Counted from the first letter of the stretch, positions 1-8,426 are shown. The stretch: 64,000 nt of DNA from JADJOM01 sp963817435 (GCA_963817435.1 CAWFNY010000001.1:744001-808000); one strand, 5' to 3'. The notes: generated by a model from the sequence alone, not told the origin. Numbers and translations are program-made.

Positions 1-114
1 GTCGAGCGTTCCGGTGTGTCCCACCGCCCGGGTCTTGAGCACCCGCCGCACCCGGGCGACGACATCGTGGCTGGTCGGTCCGGCCGGCTTGTCCACCAGC
101 AGCGCGCCGTTCAG
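1..114 (-). CDS. truB: tRNA pseudouridine synthase TruB, N-terminal part (cut by window edge)
   Basis: TruB makes pseudouridine 55 in the T loop of tRNAs. Only 38 codons are visible. They read LNGALLVDKPAGPTSHDVV and later GHTGTLD, the family N-terminus followed by the motif whose final Asp is the catalytic residue; the window ends on that Asp. The frame overlaps the rbfA stop codon (CTGA), so the gene is coupled to rbfA. No ATG, GTG or TTG lies in frame near the conserved start. The best candidate is CTG at 112-114, with a purine-rich GGACGGAG upstream. Family assignment is secure; the start codon is inferred. Confidence 0.88.
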   Translation of the reverse strand, partial: MNGALLVDKPAGPTSHDVVARVRRVLKTRAVGHTGTLD

Positions 115-470
115 TCGCCGCGCTCCGTCCGCAGTTCGCCCAGGATCCGATTGATCCGGGCGGCGTGTTCCAGGCCACGGTCGAGCTCGAATCTGATCTC
201 CGGGATGATGCGGGTCGTGAGCACCCTCCCCACCCGCATGCGCAGGAAGCCCGCCGCGCTCTCCAGGCCCTTCAGCGCTTCGAGCCGCTCGGCCTCTTCG
301 CCCATGACGCTCACACGGACGGTAGCGACCGAGAGGTCGTTGGTCACCTCCACACCCGTGACCGTGACGAACCCGATACGCGGGTCGCGCAGTTCGGTCA
401 GCAGCAGCTCGGCGATCACCTGCCGCACCGTTTCCGCGACCTGATCCGGACGCCGCTTGGAGCCTTTCAT
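111..470 (-). CDS. rbfA: Ribosome-binding factor A
   Basis: RbfA (119 aa) is a small KH-fold factor that binds the 30S subunit and helps 16S rRNA 5'-end maturation. The sequence has the typical opening (KRRPDQVAETVRQVIAELL), the RDPRIGFVTVTGVEVTNDL core and an end resembling IPEIRFELDRGLEHAARI. Length is normal. It starts on ATG within an ATGA overlap with the DUF503 gene upstream and overlaps truB downstream, as usual for the nusA-infB operon. Confidence 0.95.
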   Translation of the reverse strand: MKGSKRRPDQVAETVRQVIAELLLTELRDPRIGFVTVTGVEVTNDLSVATVRVSVMGEEAERLEALKGLESAAGFLRMRVGRVLTTRIIPEIRFELDRGLEHAARINRILGELRTERGD

Positions 471-745
471 ACGCCGGTGACCTGGGTCTCGATGATGCGA
501 ACCCCGTCGGCGGCTTCCACGATCCGGTCCGCCTCACGGAGCGTCTCTTCCGCCACACGGTGGCTGGAGGAGACCGTGGCGCAGGCGATGCCCGCCTTCT
601 GCCAGAGGTCCTGGTGGTCCACCTCCGCCACCGCCACGTTCAGCTTCCTGAGCCGAGCCTGCAGCGACTGCATGACCGATCGCTTGTCCTTCAGCGACTG
701 GCATCCTTCGAGGTGCAGCTCCCAGGTCCGGACCAGGGCATGCAT
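467..745 (-). CDS. DUF503 (YlxP-like) family protein
   Basis: This 92-aa protein belongs to the DUF503/YlxP family, small ferredoxin-like-fold proteins of unclear function that usually sit between infB and rbfA, as here. Family features visible are the LHLEGCQSLKDKRSVMQSL segment near the N-terminus and the VAVAEVDHQDLWQKA strand-helix unit. It starts 6 bp after the infB stop and overlaps rbfA by 4 bp. A role in ribosome or RNA metabolism is suggested only by context. Confidence 0.88.
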   Translation of the reverse strand: MHALVRTWELHLEGCQSLKDKRSVMQSLQARLRKLNVAVAEVDHQDLWQKAGIACATVSSSHRVAEETLREADRIVEAADGVRIIETQVTGV

Positions 746-750
746 GCCGC

Positions 751-3579
751 TCAGCTGTCCGCCTTGCTGCCCGCCAGGGTGCGCTTGATCTCCTCCACGC
801 GGTAGGCCTCGATCATGTCACCGACCTTGAGGTCGTTGAAATTCTCGATGCCGATACCACACTCCTGGCCTTCCTTGACTTCCTTGGCGTCGTCCTTGAA
901 CCGCTTGAGGCTGGACAGGTTGCCGTCATAGATCTGCGTCCCGTCGCGCATGACGCGCACCTTCGCGGTGCGGCTGACGGTGCCATGCCGGACCTGGCAG
1001 CCGGCGATCGTGCCGACCTTGCTGACCTTGAAGAGCTGCAGCACCTCGGCGTCGCCCAGCACGGTCTCCTTCGATTCCGGCTTGAGGAGGCCTTCGAGCG
1101 CGTTGCGGACGTCGTCCACCGCCTCGTAGATGATGCGGTACATCCGGACGTCGACGCCCTCGCGCTCCGCCGCCTGGCGGGCGCCCGCGTCGGGCCGGAC
1201 GTGGAAGCCGACGATGATCGCGCCCGACGCCTTGGCGAGCAGCACGTCGCTCTCGCTGATGGAGCCCACGCCGCGGTGCACGATATCGACCCGGACCTCG
1301 CCGGTGGAGAGCTGGCCGAGCGCGTCGGCGAGCGCTTCCGCCGGACCGCCCTGGTCGGCCTTGATGATGATGCGCAGCGCGCCCATCTGGCCCTGCGCCA
1401 GCGCGCGCGAGATGTCCTCGAGCGAGCCGCCGCGGGCGGTGCGCCGGTTCTGGGCCTCGCGCTCGAGCCGCTGCCGCTTCTGCGCGATGTCGCGCGCTTC
1501 GACGGCGTCGGCGGTCACCACGAAGTTGTCGCCCGGCGACGGGGTCCCCTCGAAGCCCAGGATCTGCACCGGGAGCGACGGGCCGACGTCCTTCACATTC
1601 TTGCCGCGCTCGTCGTAGAGCGCACGCACGCGGCCGGAGAACTTGCCGCAGATGAAGTTGTCACCGACGTGCAGGGTGCCCTTCTGGACCAGAATGGTCG
1701 CGACGGGCCCCTTGCCCGGATCGAGAGTGGCCTCGACCACGGTGCCGCTCGCAGACCGGTCGGGGTTGGCCTTGAGGTCGAGGATTTCCGCCTGCAGGAG
1801 GATCTGCTCCAGCAGCTTGTCGACGCCGGTGCCCTTCTTGGCGGAGATCGGGGTCGACAGCACCTGGCCGCCGAACTCCTCGAGCACGACGTTGTGGGTC
1901 AGCAGGTCTTGCTTGACCTTCTGCACGTTCGCGTTCGGCAGGTCGATCTTGTTGATCGCGACGATCATCGGCACGCCGGCATTCTTGGCGTGGCTGATCG
2001 CTTCCACCGTCTGCGGCATCACCGCGTCTTCGGCCGACACGACCAGCACCACGATGTCCGTCACCTGCGCGCCACGGGCGCGCATCGCGGTGAAGGCCTG
2101 GTGACCCGGGGTGTCGAGGAAGGTGATCTTCTTCCCGTTCGGCAGGGTGACGTGATAGGCGCCGATGTGCTGGGTGATGCCGCCCGCTTCGCCGGCCACC
2201 ACGTTCGCATGCCGGACGTAGTCGAGCAGCGAGGTCTTGCCGTGGTCGACGTGTCCCATGATCGTGACGACCGGGGGCCGCGGGAGCTGGTGCCCCTCGT
2301 CGGCCTCCTCCGTCTCGACCGTGTCGGTGGGCGCGGCGTACTCTTCTTCCTTCACGGCCTGGAAACCGAACTCCGACGCGATCAGCTCGATCTGGTCGAA
2401 GTCCAGCCGCTGGTTCACCGTGACCATCAGTCCCAGCCCCTTGAAGGCGAGCTGGACGATCTGGGTGGCCGGAATCTTCATCAGGTCGGCGAGTTCCGAG
2501 ACCGAGATGAACTCGTTGACCCGGATGCGGGTCTTCTCGGCTTCGCGCTCGACCTTGGCGCGCTCCAGCGCCTCACGGTAGCTGGACGGATCGCGCCGCA
2601 CGCCCCGCTTGACCGTCCCGCGGCTCATCCCCGCGAGGGTCTTTTCGATGTTGGCGAGCACCGCATCCTGGTCGACCGACGACTTCCGCCCCTTCTTCGC
2701 CTTCTTGCGCGCGGCACCTTTCTCCGCGTCGGGCCCGAAGGTCCGCGGACGCTCGGCCGTGCTCGGGCCGGGCGGCGCACCGGCGCCGGGACCGCCCGCA
2801 CGCGGGCCACCCGGACGACCGCCACCGGGGCCGCCGCTCGTGCGCGGACCACCGCCCGGACGGCTGCCGGATCCCGGGGGCGAACTCGAACTGAACACCG
2901 GCTTCGGACGATTGAACCGCTGCACTTCGCTGCCGGGCGCGACCACCGGACGCGGGATCCGGGTCGGGATCCGCGGATTGCCCGAGGGACCGAGCGGAAT
3001 GTTGGGACGCGCGGGCGCCGGCGGCACCACCGGCGCGGCCGGGATGGCCGTGGCAGCGGCACTGCCATCGTCGCGCGTCGGCTCGGCTGCGGGGGCAGGC
3101 TCGGGCGGTGCCAGCTCTTCGGGCGGAGCCGGGGGCAGGTCCTTGAAGAGGGCGCGTGCGCGCTCTTCGAGCGAGGGGGAGAGCATGGTCTCCTCCTTCT
3201 TCTCGATCGGCCGGGCCAGCTCGATCGCCTCGAGCCGGAGCGTCTCGGCGACCCGCTCGGCTTCGAGGACCGCGTCGGCCTCGGCCACCTCGGCGGCGGT
3301 GCGGCGGCGCCTGACAGGCTTCCCCGCCTCGCCGACGGGCTCCGGCTCGACTGGCTTCACCGCGGCCTTTTTTGCCCGCTTCTTGGGAGCAGGTTCCTCC
3401 GCCTGGGCCGCCTTGCGCTTCTCGCGCTCCCACCGGACCCGGATGGCGGATACCTGACCATCCTCGAGCGGAGACATGTGGCTCCGTGCGAAGATGTTCA
3501 TGTCCTTGAGCATGCTCATCAGCTGCTCGGCGGACACGCCGAATTCTGCCGCAAGATCGTGTACTCTGGTCTTGACCAC
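751..3579 (-). CDS. infB: Translation initiation factor IF-2
   Basis: IF-2 (942 aa) is the GTPase that brings fMet-tRNA to the 30S subunit and promotes subunit joining. An IF2N domain is at about residues 1-55. A long low-complexity Ala/Pro/Gly/Arg-rich linker spans about 55-330, and a second IF2N domain about 350-405. The G domain starts near 436 with G1 GHVDHGKT at 442-449, then DTPGHQ and NKID; the C-terminal domains follow. The start is GTG directly after the ylxQ stop (TGAGTG). The linker is long and rich in Gly-Pro, typical of high-GC species. Confidence 0.98.
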   Translation of the reverse strand: MVKTRVHDLAAEFGVSAEQLMSMLKDMNIFARSHMSPLEDGQVSAIRVRWEREKRKAAQAEEPAPKKRAKKAAVKPVEPEPVGEAGKPVRRRRTAAEVAEADAVLEAERVAETLRLEAIELARPIEKKEETMLSPSLEERARALFKDLPPAPPEELAPPEPAPAAEPTRDDGSAAATAIPAAPVVPPAPARPNIPLGPSGNPRIPTRIPRPVVAPGSEVQRFNRPKPVFSSSSPPGSGSRPGGGPRTSGGPGGGRPGGPRAGGPGAGAPPGPSTAERPRTFGPDAEKGAARKKAKKGRKSSVDQDAVLANIEKTLAGMSRGTVKRGVRRDPSSYREALERAKVEREAEKTRIRVNEFISVSELADLMKIPATQIVQLAFKGLGLMVTVNQRLDFDQIELIASEFGFQAVKEEEYAAPTDTVETEEADEGHQLPRPPVVTIMGHVDHGKTSLLDYVRHANVVAGEAGGITQHIGAYHVTLPNGKKITFLDTPGHQAFTAMRARGAQVTDIVVLVVSAEDAVMPQTVEAISHAKNAGVPMIVAINKIDLPNANVQKVKQDLLTHNVVLEEFGGQVLSTPISAKKGTGVDKLLEQILLQAEILDLKANPDRSASGTVVEATLDPGKGPVATILVQKGTLHVGDNFICGKFSGRVRALYDERGKNVKDVGPSLPVQILGFEGTPSPGDNFVVTADAVEARDIAQKRQRLEREAQNRRTARGGSLEDISRALAQGQMGALRIIIKADQGGPAEALADALGQLSTGEVRVDIVHRGVGSISESDVLLAKASGAIIVGFHVRPDAGARQAAEREGVDVRMYRIIYEAVDDVRNALEGLLKPESKETVLGDAEVLQLFKVSKVGTIAGCQVRHGTVSRTAKVRVMRDGTQIYDGNLSSLKRFKDDAKEVKEGQECGIGIENFNDLKVGDMIEAYRVEEIKRTLAGSKADS

Positions 3580-3888
3580 TCACGCCTCCATTTGGGTGCC
3601 GCCCTTGGCCGCCTCTGCGAGCCCCTGAGCCAGCGCCCGGTCCAACACGCCGGCGACCATGACACCCGGTTTTCCCAGTCGTGCCCCGATCGCCTCCGCC
3701 GACGGTCCCGCGAGGAGCGGGACGCCCTTCGCCGCCGCCAGCCGTACGACTTTCTCCTGCGCGCGCGGACTGACGTCCGACGCAACCACCACACACACCA
3801 CCTTCCCTGCCTGCAGCGTGACCCGAAGCTGGTCCACGCCGATCACCACCTGCCGGGCCCGGTAGCCGAGCCCGAGCAGCCGGAGAAT
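3580..3888 (-). CDS. L7Ae/YlxQ-like ribosome-associated protein (start unresolved)
   Basis: A small L7Ae-fold RNA-binding protein between nusA and infB, the usual site of ylxQ. The family core is visible: RILRLLGLGYRARQVVIGVD, then LQAGKVVCVVVASDVSP. The first canonical start codon (GTG at 3847-3849) would remove the first conserved helix. The family-like reading continues upstream to about 3888 but has no ATG, GTG or TTG; possible starts are ATT at 3886-3888 or CTG at 3877-3879. The extended frame comes within a few bases of the nusA stop, so translation may depend on coupling. The 3' end abuts infB. The family call is firm; the 5' boundary is inferred. Confidence 0.8.
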   Translation of the reverse strand: MLRLLGLGYRARQVVIGVDQLRVTLQAGKVVCVVVASDVSPRAQEKVVRLAAAKGVPLLAGPSAEAIGARLGKPGVMVAGVLDRALAQGLAEAAKGGTQMEA

Positions 3889-3892
3889 CCGC

Positions 3893-5212
3893 TCAGCCCT
3901 GGGCGCCGGCGTCGTCGCTGCCTTCTTCGGTGAGCTCGGTGAGGAACGCCACCAGCTGGTCGCTACGCTCCGCCGTCATGCCCGGGATCTTCTCGATGTC
4001 TTCGCGCTCGAGGTCGAGCACGTCCTTGAGCCGCTCGTAGCCGGCGCCGTTCAGGATTGCGAGCAGCTCGGGCGACAGCCCCTTGAGCTCGGTGAGCGGC
4101 AGCTGCATGACGGCCTCGTCCTCGGGCGGCAGCGGCGCGAACAGCGGGCCTTCGCCACCACGCTCCAGCCACTCCCGGCTCGAGTACAGGTCGATCTTCC
4201 AGCCGGTCAGGTCGGAGGCGAGCCGCACGTTCTGTCCGTTGCGGCCGATGGCCAGGGAGAGCTGGTCCTCGTCGACCACGGCCTGGATCGTCTTGTTGGC
4301 CGGATCGGAGAACACCTTGGCGACCCGGGCCGGCGCCAGCGCCAGCCGCGCGAACCGCTCCGGATCCGGCGACCAGGGCACGATGTCGATGCGCTCGCCG
4401 CCCAGCTCGTTCACCACCGCCTGCACCCGCGAGCCCTTGAGCCCGACGCAGGCGCCCACCGGGTCGATGGCGTCATCACGGGAGATGACCGCGATCTTGG
4501 TGCGGCTGCCGACCTCGCGCGCCCAGGCGCGGATGTCGACGATGCCCTGCTGGATCTCGGGCACCTCGAGCTTGAACAGCGCCTTCACGAAGAGCGGGTC
4601 GCCGCGGGAGAGAATCAGGCGCGGTCCCTTCGGGGTCTCCTCGAGGCGCTTCAGCACGGCCCGGATGGTGTCGCCCTGATGGAACTTCTCGCGGTGATTC
4701 TGCTCGCGGTACGGAATGATCGCTTCCGCCTCACGGAACTTGTTCAGCATGATCACCAGCTTGCCGCGCTCGATCTGCTGGACCTCGCCGGAGAGCAGCT
4801 CGCCGACCTTGCTCTGGAACTCATCGCGGATGCGGGTGCGCTCCCCTTCGCGCACGCGCTGGATCACCCGCTGCTTGGCCGCCTGCACGGCGAGCCGGCC
4901 GAAGTCGGTCGCCGGCACATCCTCTTCCAGCATGTCGCCGATCTGGAAGGCCGCGTCTTCGTACTGCGCTTCCTCAAGCGAAATCTGGCAGCTCGGGTCC
5001 TCAACCGTCTCGACGACCTGGCGGAGCCGGACGATGCGGATCGAGCCCTTGAGTTCGTCGAACTCGAGTTCGAACCGGACGTTGGGTCCATAGCGCCGGG
5101 CGAGCGCGGCATGAAACCCGTCGCGGAGCAGGTCCAGCAGCTCGGCGCGATCGAGTTGTTTGGTGGTCGTGAGCTCCTTGAGGGCGCTCAGTACTTCAGC
5201 GGAACCGGACAT
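3893..5212 (-). CDS. nusA: Transcription termination/antitermination factor NusA
   Basis: NusA (439 aa) binds RNA polymerase and nascent RNA and modulates pausing, intrinsic termination and antitermination. Visible parts are an N-terminal polymerase-binding domain (about 1-125), an S1 domain around GELLSGEVQQIERGKLVIML, and two KH domains with DPVGACVGLKGSRVQAV and LAIGRNGQNVRLA. A helix-hairpin-helix-like C-terminal segment (LKGLSPELLAILNGAGYERL) follows. It lies 15 bp downstream of rimP. Its possible autoregulation through the leader hairpin at 5729-5757 is discussed in the findings. Confidence 0.97.
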   Translation of the reverse strand: MSGSAEVLSALKELTTTKQLDRAELLDLLRDGFHAALARRYGPNVRFELEFDELKGSIRIVRLRQVVETVEDPSCQISLEEAQYEDAAFQIGDMLEEDVPATDFGRLAVQAAKQRVIQRVREGERTRIRDEFQSKVGELLSGEVQQIERGKLVIMLNKFREAEAIIPYREQNHREKFHQGDTIRAVLKRLEETPKGPRLILSRGDPLFVKALFKLEVPEIQQGIVDIRAWAREVGSRTKIAVISRDDAIDPVGACVGLKGSRVQAVVNELGGERIDIVPWSPDPERFARLALAPARVAKVFSDPANKTIQAVVDEDQLSLAIGRNGQNVRLASDLTGWKIDLYSSREWLERGGEGPLFAPLPPEDEAVMQLPLTELKGLSPELLAILNGAGYERLKDVLDLEREDIEKIPGMTAERSDQLVAFLTELTEEGSDDAGAQG

Positions 5213-5227
5213 CCTTCGTCTCCTGCC

Positions 5228-5716
5228 CTATGGCTCGCGGTGGCCGTTCGCCGCCGGGTCATCGACCTGAAGCAGCGCTTCCTTGACATCGGCCAGCGCC
5301 ACCATGGTTTCGGCCCCATCGGGGAGCCGGAGTTTGACCTGCCCGTCATCGGGCACTTCCAGAATCACCGCACGCGGATGGCCCGCGATCGAGCGCGCCG
5401 TCAGCCGCACTACCCGCCCCACATATCGACGCCAGTGTTCAGGAAAGCGTACCGGCCGCTCGATCCCCGGCGACGACACCTCCAGCTGATAGCGATCGCC
5501 GAACCCGGCCGGCCCCTCGAGCAATTCCGCGAGGGCACGGCTGGTACGGGCGCAATCCTCGGCGGTGACTCCGTGCCCCGGCGTGCTGTCGGGGCGATCG
5601 ATCCGAACCTGGATGGCTGGGCGCTGCGGCGGACCGGACCGCTTGAATTCGACCAGCTCGAACCCAAGGTCGGCGACGTGGCGGCGAACTGCCTCGAGCA
5701 GCGTGGTGGCATCCAT
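5228..5716 (-). CDS. rimP: Ribosome maturation factor RimP
   Basis: RimP (162 aa) assists 30S assembly. The N-domain reads LLEAVRRHVADLGFELVEF, followed by the signature EVSSPGIERPVRFPEHW and a C-terminal SH3-like domain. I chose ATG at 5714-5716 because the conserved helix starts just after it. An upstream in-frame GTG at 5755 would place the start inside a terminator hairpin and add residues (GEFPHIFFGPCH) not typical of RimP. No clear Shine-Dalgarno precedes the ATG; the bases before it are the U-run of the hairpin. It is the first gene of the rimP-nusA-ylxQ-infB-rbfA-truB operon. Confidence 0.93.
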   Translation of the reverse strand: MDATTLLEAVRRHVADLGFELVEFKRSGPPQRPAIQVRIDRPDSTPGHGVTAEDCARTSRALAELLEGPAGFGDRYQLEVSSPGIERPVRFPEHWRRYVGRVVRLTARSIAGHPRAVILEVPDDGQVKLRLPDGAETMVALADVKEALLQVDDPAANGHREP

Positions 5717-5728
5717 GTGGCACGGGCC

Positions 5729-5757
5729 AAAAAAAATGTGGGGGAACTCCCCCACAT
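5729..5757 (-). terminator. Intrinsic terminator in the rimP operon leader (likely attenuator)
   Basis: Read on the minus strand, a perfect 9-bp stem (ATGTGGGGG / CCCCCACAT) with an AGTT tetraloop is followed at once by eight T residues (complement of 5729-5736). It lies downstream of the promoter at 5799-5827 and ends 12 bases before the rimP ATG. It can therefore end transcripts coming from murA/yfiH and also abort transcripts from the operon's own promoter. The plus strand has no T-run, so it acts in one direction. Confidence 0.88.
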
Positions 5758-5798
5758 CGTCACACGACCGCGGCTGGAGATCCCCTTACAGCGCGGGA

Positions 5799-5827
5799 AG
5801 TATAGGGATGGAGCGGGGTTTCGTCCA
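5799..5827 (-). promoter_or_regulatory. Predicted sigma70-type promoter of the rimP-nusA-infB operon
   Basis: On the minus strand, -35 TGGACG (5822-5827) and -10 TATACT (5799-5804) are separated by 17 bp. Start of transcription would be near 5792, giving a leader of about 75 nt that contains the terminator hairpin at 5729-5757. Four of six -35 and five of six -10 positions match the consensus. Confidence 0.6.
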
Positions 5828-5839
5828 GCCCCTCCCCGG

Positions 5840-6604
5840 CTAAATCCGCTGGGGAAAGCCGAGGTAGGCAACCATCCGCCCGTCACTTCCGCCCGAGGCG
5901 CGGTGGCTGTAGAACTGCGGCCGATCGTGAGCCGAGCACCATTGTGATGTGGACACGGTGCCGAGTCCCAGTGCGCGTGCCTGCTCGGTGAGCACGGCGC
6001 GGAGGTCCGCATGCCAGGGTCCGGCGCCATCATGCTCGAGCCCGCAGCCGGCCATCACTTCATGCCCCACTTCATAGCAGTCACCGCAAATACCTACACC
6101 GCAATGCACTACGATGTCACCGGGTCTGGAGCCCGCGGCTTGAATCAGGGTCTCAACTCCACGCCGAAGAATCTGTCCGGCGGTGCCCCGCCACCCGCTG
6201 TGGAGGAGCGAGACCGCGCAGCGAACCGGGTCCACCAGATAGACCGGTATACAGTCGGCAACGGTCACGGTGAGCAGCAGACCCGGGGTGGCGGTCGAAT
6301 GGCCATCCACCCCTTCGATCTGGACCCAGCCTCGGGCCGCATCATGCCAGGCCACCTCGGTCCGGTGCACCTGATTCCCTAGTATGACGGCAGTGAAGCC
6401 CGGTTCAGCCGCCCGAAAGGCCCGCCAGCGCGTCATCACCTCCCCGACCGGAGCCTCGGTCCAGAGTCCGAGGTCGTATCCGCGCCCCGGGAGGTCTCCA
6501 CGGCCGGTGATCCCGGCGATCACCCCGTATTGGTCGCGCCAGCCGGGGATTTCGAAGCGGGGGACCGGGCCGACGACGGGTATTTCGCGGAGGGCCGACC
6601 TCAC
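5840..6604 (-). CDS. YfiH/laccase-domain (polyphenol oxidase family) protein
   Basis: A 254-aa member of the YfiH family (purine nucleoside phosphorylase/laccase-domain proteins; the E. coli member PgeF corrects misincorporated L-Ser in peptidoglycan precursors). Metal-binding signatures are present: HSGWRGTAGQIL with its His, GVGICGDCYEVG with its Cys, and CSAHDRPQFYSHR with its His. ADCIPVYLVDP is also typical. The GTG start at 6602-6604 lies 2 bp after the murA stop, behind a GGAG-containing stretch. It follows murA directly, which fits a role in cell wall precursor quality control, but that is inferred. Confidence 0.88.
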   Translation of the reverse strand: MRSALREIPVVGPVPRFEIPGWRDQYGVIAGITGRGDLPGRGYDLGLWTEAPVGEVMTRWRAFRAAEPGFTAVILGNQVHRTEVAWHDAARGWVQIEGVDGHSTATPGLLLTVTVADCIPVYLVDPVRCAVSLLHSGWRGTAGQILRRGVETLIQAAGSRPGDIVVHCGVGICGDCYEVGHEVMAGCGLEHDGAGPWHADLRAVLTEQARALGLGTVSTSQWCSAHDRPQFYSHRASGGSDGRMVAYLGFPQRI

Positions 6605-6606
6605 CT

Positions 6607-7887
6607 CTACTCCAGCCGTTCGATCTGCGCGCCCAGCGAGCGGAGCCGGGTGTCGATCTTCTCGTAGCCGCGCTCGATCTGTCCCACGTTGTGGATGGTG
6701 CTCTGCCCTTCCGCAGCCAGCGCCGCGAGCAGCATCGCCATGCCGGCCCGGATGTCTGGTGATTCCACGGTCCCGCCCCGGAGTTGCGAGGGACCGGAGA
6801 TGACCGCCCGGTGCGGGTCGCAGAGGACGATCCGCGCCCCCATCCCGATCAGCTTGTCCACGAAGAAGAGCCGCGACTCGAACATCTTCTCGAAGATCAG
6901 CACCATGCCGTCGCACTGGGTGGCCGTCACCACGGCGATCGACATCGCGTCGGCCGGGAACGCCGGCCAGGGGCCATCCTCCAGCTTGGGGACATGGCCG
7001 CCCAGATCGGGGCGCACCCGCCGTTCCTGGCCCGCATCGACGATGAGCCGTGTCCCGTCGATCCGCGGGCGCACACCCAGCCGCTCGAAGCCGAGCAGCG
7101 TGCTGCGCAAATCGTCCGGCCGGACGCCTTCGATCGTGATCTGCCCATTGGTCACGGCCGCGAGGCCGATGAAGCTGGCGATCTCGATGTGGTCGGGTCC
7201 GATCGAATAACTGCAGCCGCCGAGCGGGCGCCCCCCCTCGATGGTGTAGACGTTGGTGCCGATTCCCTCGATATGGGCCCCCATGGCGACCAGCAGGCGC
7301 GCGACATCCTGCACGTGCGGCTCGGCGGCGGCATTCCGGAGCACGGTCCGTCCGCGTGCGGCCACCGAGGCCATCAGAGCGTTCTCGGTGCCGGTGACGC
7401 TGGGCTCGTCAAGGAAGATCTCGGTGCCCTTGAGCCCCTTGGCCTCGATCTGGTAGGTGTCACCGAGGGAAAGCGAGGCCCCGAGTTGTTCCAGCGCCAG
7501 GAAATGGGTATCGACCCGGCGCCGGCCGATGACGTCGCCGCCGGGAGGAGGGAGCATCACCATCCCGAAACGCGCGAGCAGCGGCCCCGCGAGCAGGATC
7601 GACGCGCGAATCCGGGCACAGAGTTCCGGATTCAGCGGCTTGGTCCGGGCCGGCCGGGCATCGATCCGGACCGTGTTGGGGCCGGTCCACTCCATGACGG
7701 CGCCGAGGTCGGCGACCAGCGCGAGCATCGTCTCGACGTCCCGGATGCGCGGCATGTTGCCCAGTTCCACGGGGCCGTCCGCCAGCAGGGTGGCGGCGAT
7801 CGCCGGGAGCGCGGCGTTCTTGTTGCCGGCCGGATGTACGGTGCCACTGAGGGCGCGTCCGCCCTGTACCACGAAGCGAGGAGGCAT
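6607..7887 (-). CDS. murA: UDP-N-acetylglucosamine 1-carboxyvinyltransferase MurA (Asp-type)
   Basis: MurA (426 aa) transfers enolpyruvate from PEP to UDP-GlcNAc, the first committed step of peptidoglycan synthesis. Recognisable parts are GNKNAALPAIAATLL with the conserved Lys, the KTEVxL-like RAKPLNP region, and RVDTHFLALEQLGA. The active-site loop reads PPPGGDVIGRRRVD: residue 118 is Asp where most MurA proteins have Cys (Cys115 in E. coli). That exchange is known to give fosfomycin insensitivity. I chose ATG at 7885-7887, which begins MPPRFVVQGG; a longer start adds an uncharacteristic N-terminus. No Shine-Dalgarno is seen before it. Confidence 0.96.
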   Translation of the reverse strand: MPPRFVVQGGRALSGTVHPAGNKNAALPAIAATLLADGPVELGNMPRIRDVETMLALVADLGAVMEWTGPNTVRIDARPARTKPLNPELCARIRASILLAGPLLARFGMVMLPPPGGDVIGRRRVDTHFLALEQLGASLSLGDTYQIEAKGLKGTEIFLDEPSVTGTENALMASVAARGRTVLRNAAAEPHVQDVARLLVAMGAHIEGIGTNVYTIEGGRPLGGCSYSIGPDHIEIASFIGLAAVTNGQITIEGVRPDDLRSTLLGFERLGVRPRIDGTRLIVDAGQERRVRPDLGGHVPKLEDGPWPAFPADAMSIAVVTATQCDGMVLIFEKMFESRLFFVDKLIGMGARIVLCDPHRAVISGPSQLRGGTVESPDIRAGMAMLLAALAAEGQSTIHNVGQIERGYEKIDTRLRSLGAQIERLE

Positions 7888-7967
7888 ATCGCGAAAGGTC
7901 GGGGCGCATGGTGCACGCGTCAAGCGGTGGTGTATCTTCCCTGCTGCTCCTTGCGAGGCTTCCAATC

Positions 7968-8426
7968 ATGTTCCTGCTCCAAGCGACCGAGGCGACCGGC
8001 GGGTGGGTCGGCCCGACGATCGCCATCTCGCTGGTCATCATCGCCGGTTCGTTCCTGGCGATCGCCGTGGCGGCTGCACTGGCTGCCCGGCAGGCCGCTC
8101 ACGAGGTGCGCCAGCTGCACCACGTCATGGAGTCGCTGCGCAGCGACCTCGCGCCGGCGCTCGGCGCGGTCGCGGCGGTCTCCAGCGAGGGCCAGCGACT
8201 CGCCGGGCTGATCGGCGACGAGGCCGAGGAACTGGTGAATTCGAGCCGGGCGCTGCGCGAAGGTCTGCAGGCGCGGGTCCAGAATCTCGAAGCGATCTAC
8301 GAAGTGCTGGAAGAGGAGGTCGAGGAAACCGCCCTCGATCTGGCAGTGACACTCAGGACGGTCCGCTCGGGTGCCGGCTGGTTCGGGCGCCTGCGCCGGC
8401 TGCTCGGGATGGGGCGCCGCCGTTGA
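7968..8426 (+). CDS. Membrane-anchored coiled-coil protein, DUF948-like layout
   Basis: A 152-aa protein with one transmembrane helix (about residues 14-37, SLVIIAGSFLAIAVAAALAA) followed by a long amphipathic, probably coiled-coil region (about 45-125) and a short basic tail (RRLLGMGRRR). The layout resembles DUF948/YtxG-type stress proteins, but similarity by eye is weak and function is unknown. It is divergent from murA and is the first gene of a four-gene plus-strand cluster, overlapping the next gene at TTGA. Confidence 0.7.
   Translation: MFLLQATEATGGWVGPTIAISLVIIAGSFLAIAVAAALAARQAAHEVRQLHHVMESLRSDLAPALGAVAAVSSEGQRLAGLIGDEAEELVNSSRALREGLQARVQNLEAIYEVLEEEVEETALDLAVTLRTVRSGAGWFGRLRRLLGMGRRR

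Noticed and set aside
985..3933. A 982-codon open frame on the plus strand opposite infB
   Set aside because: Its content is low-complexity and it mirrors infB; long antisense frames are expected at this GC content.
5717..5755. GTG at 5755 as rimP start
   Set aside because: It lies in the terminator stem and adds residues not seen in the family.
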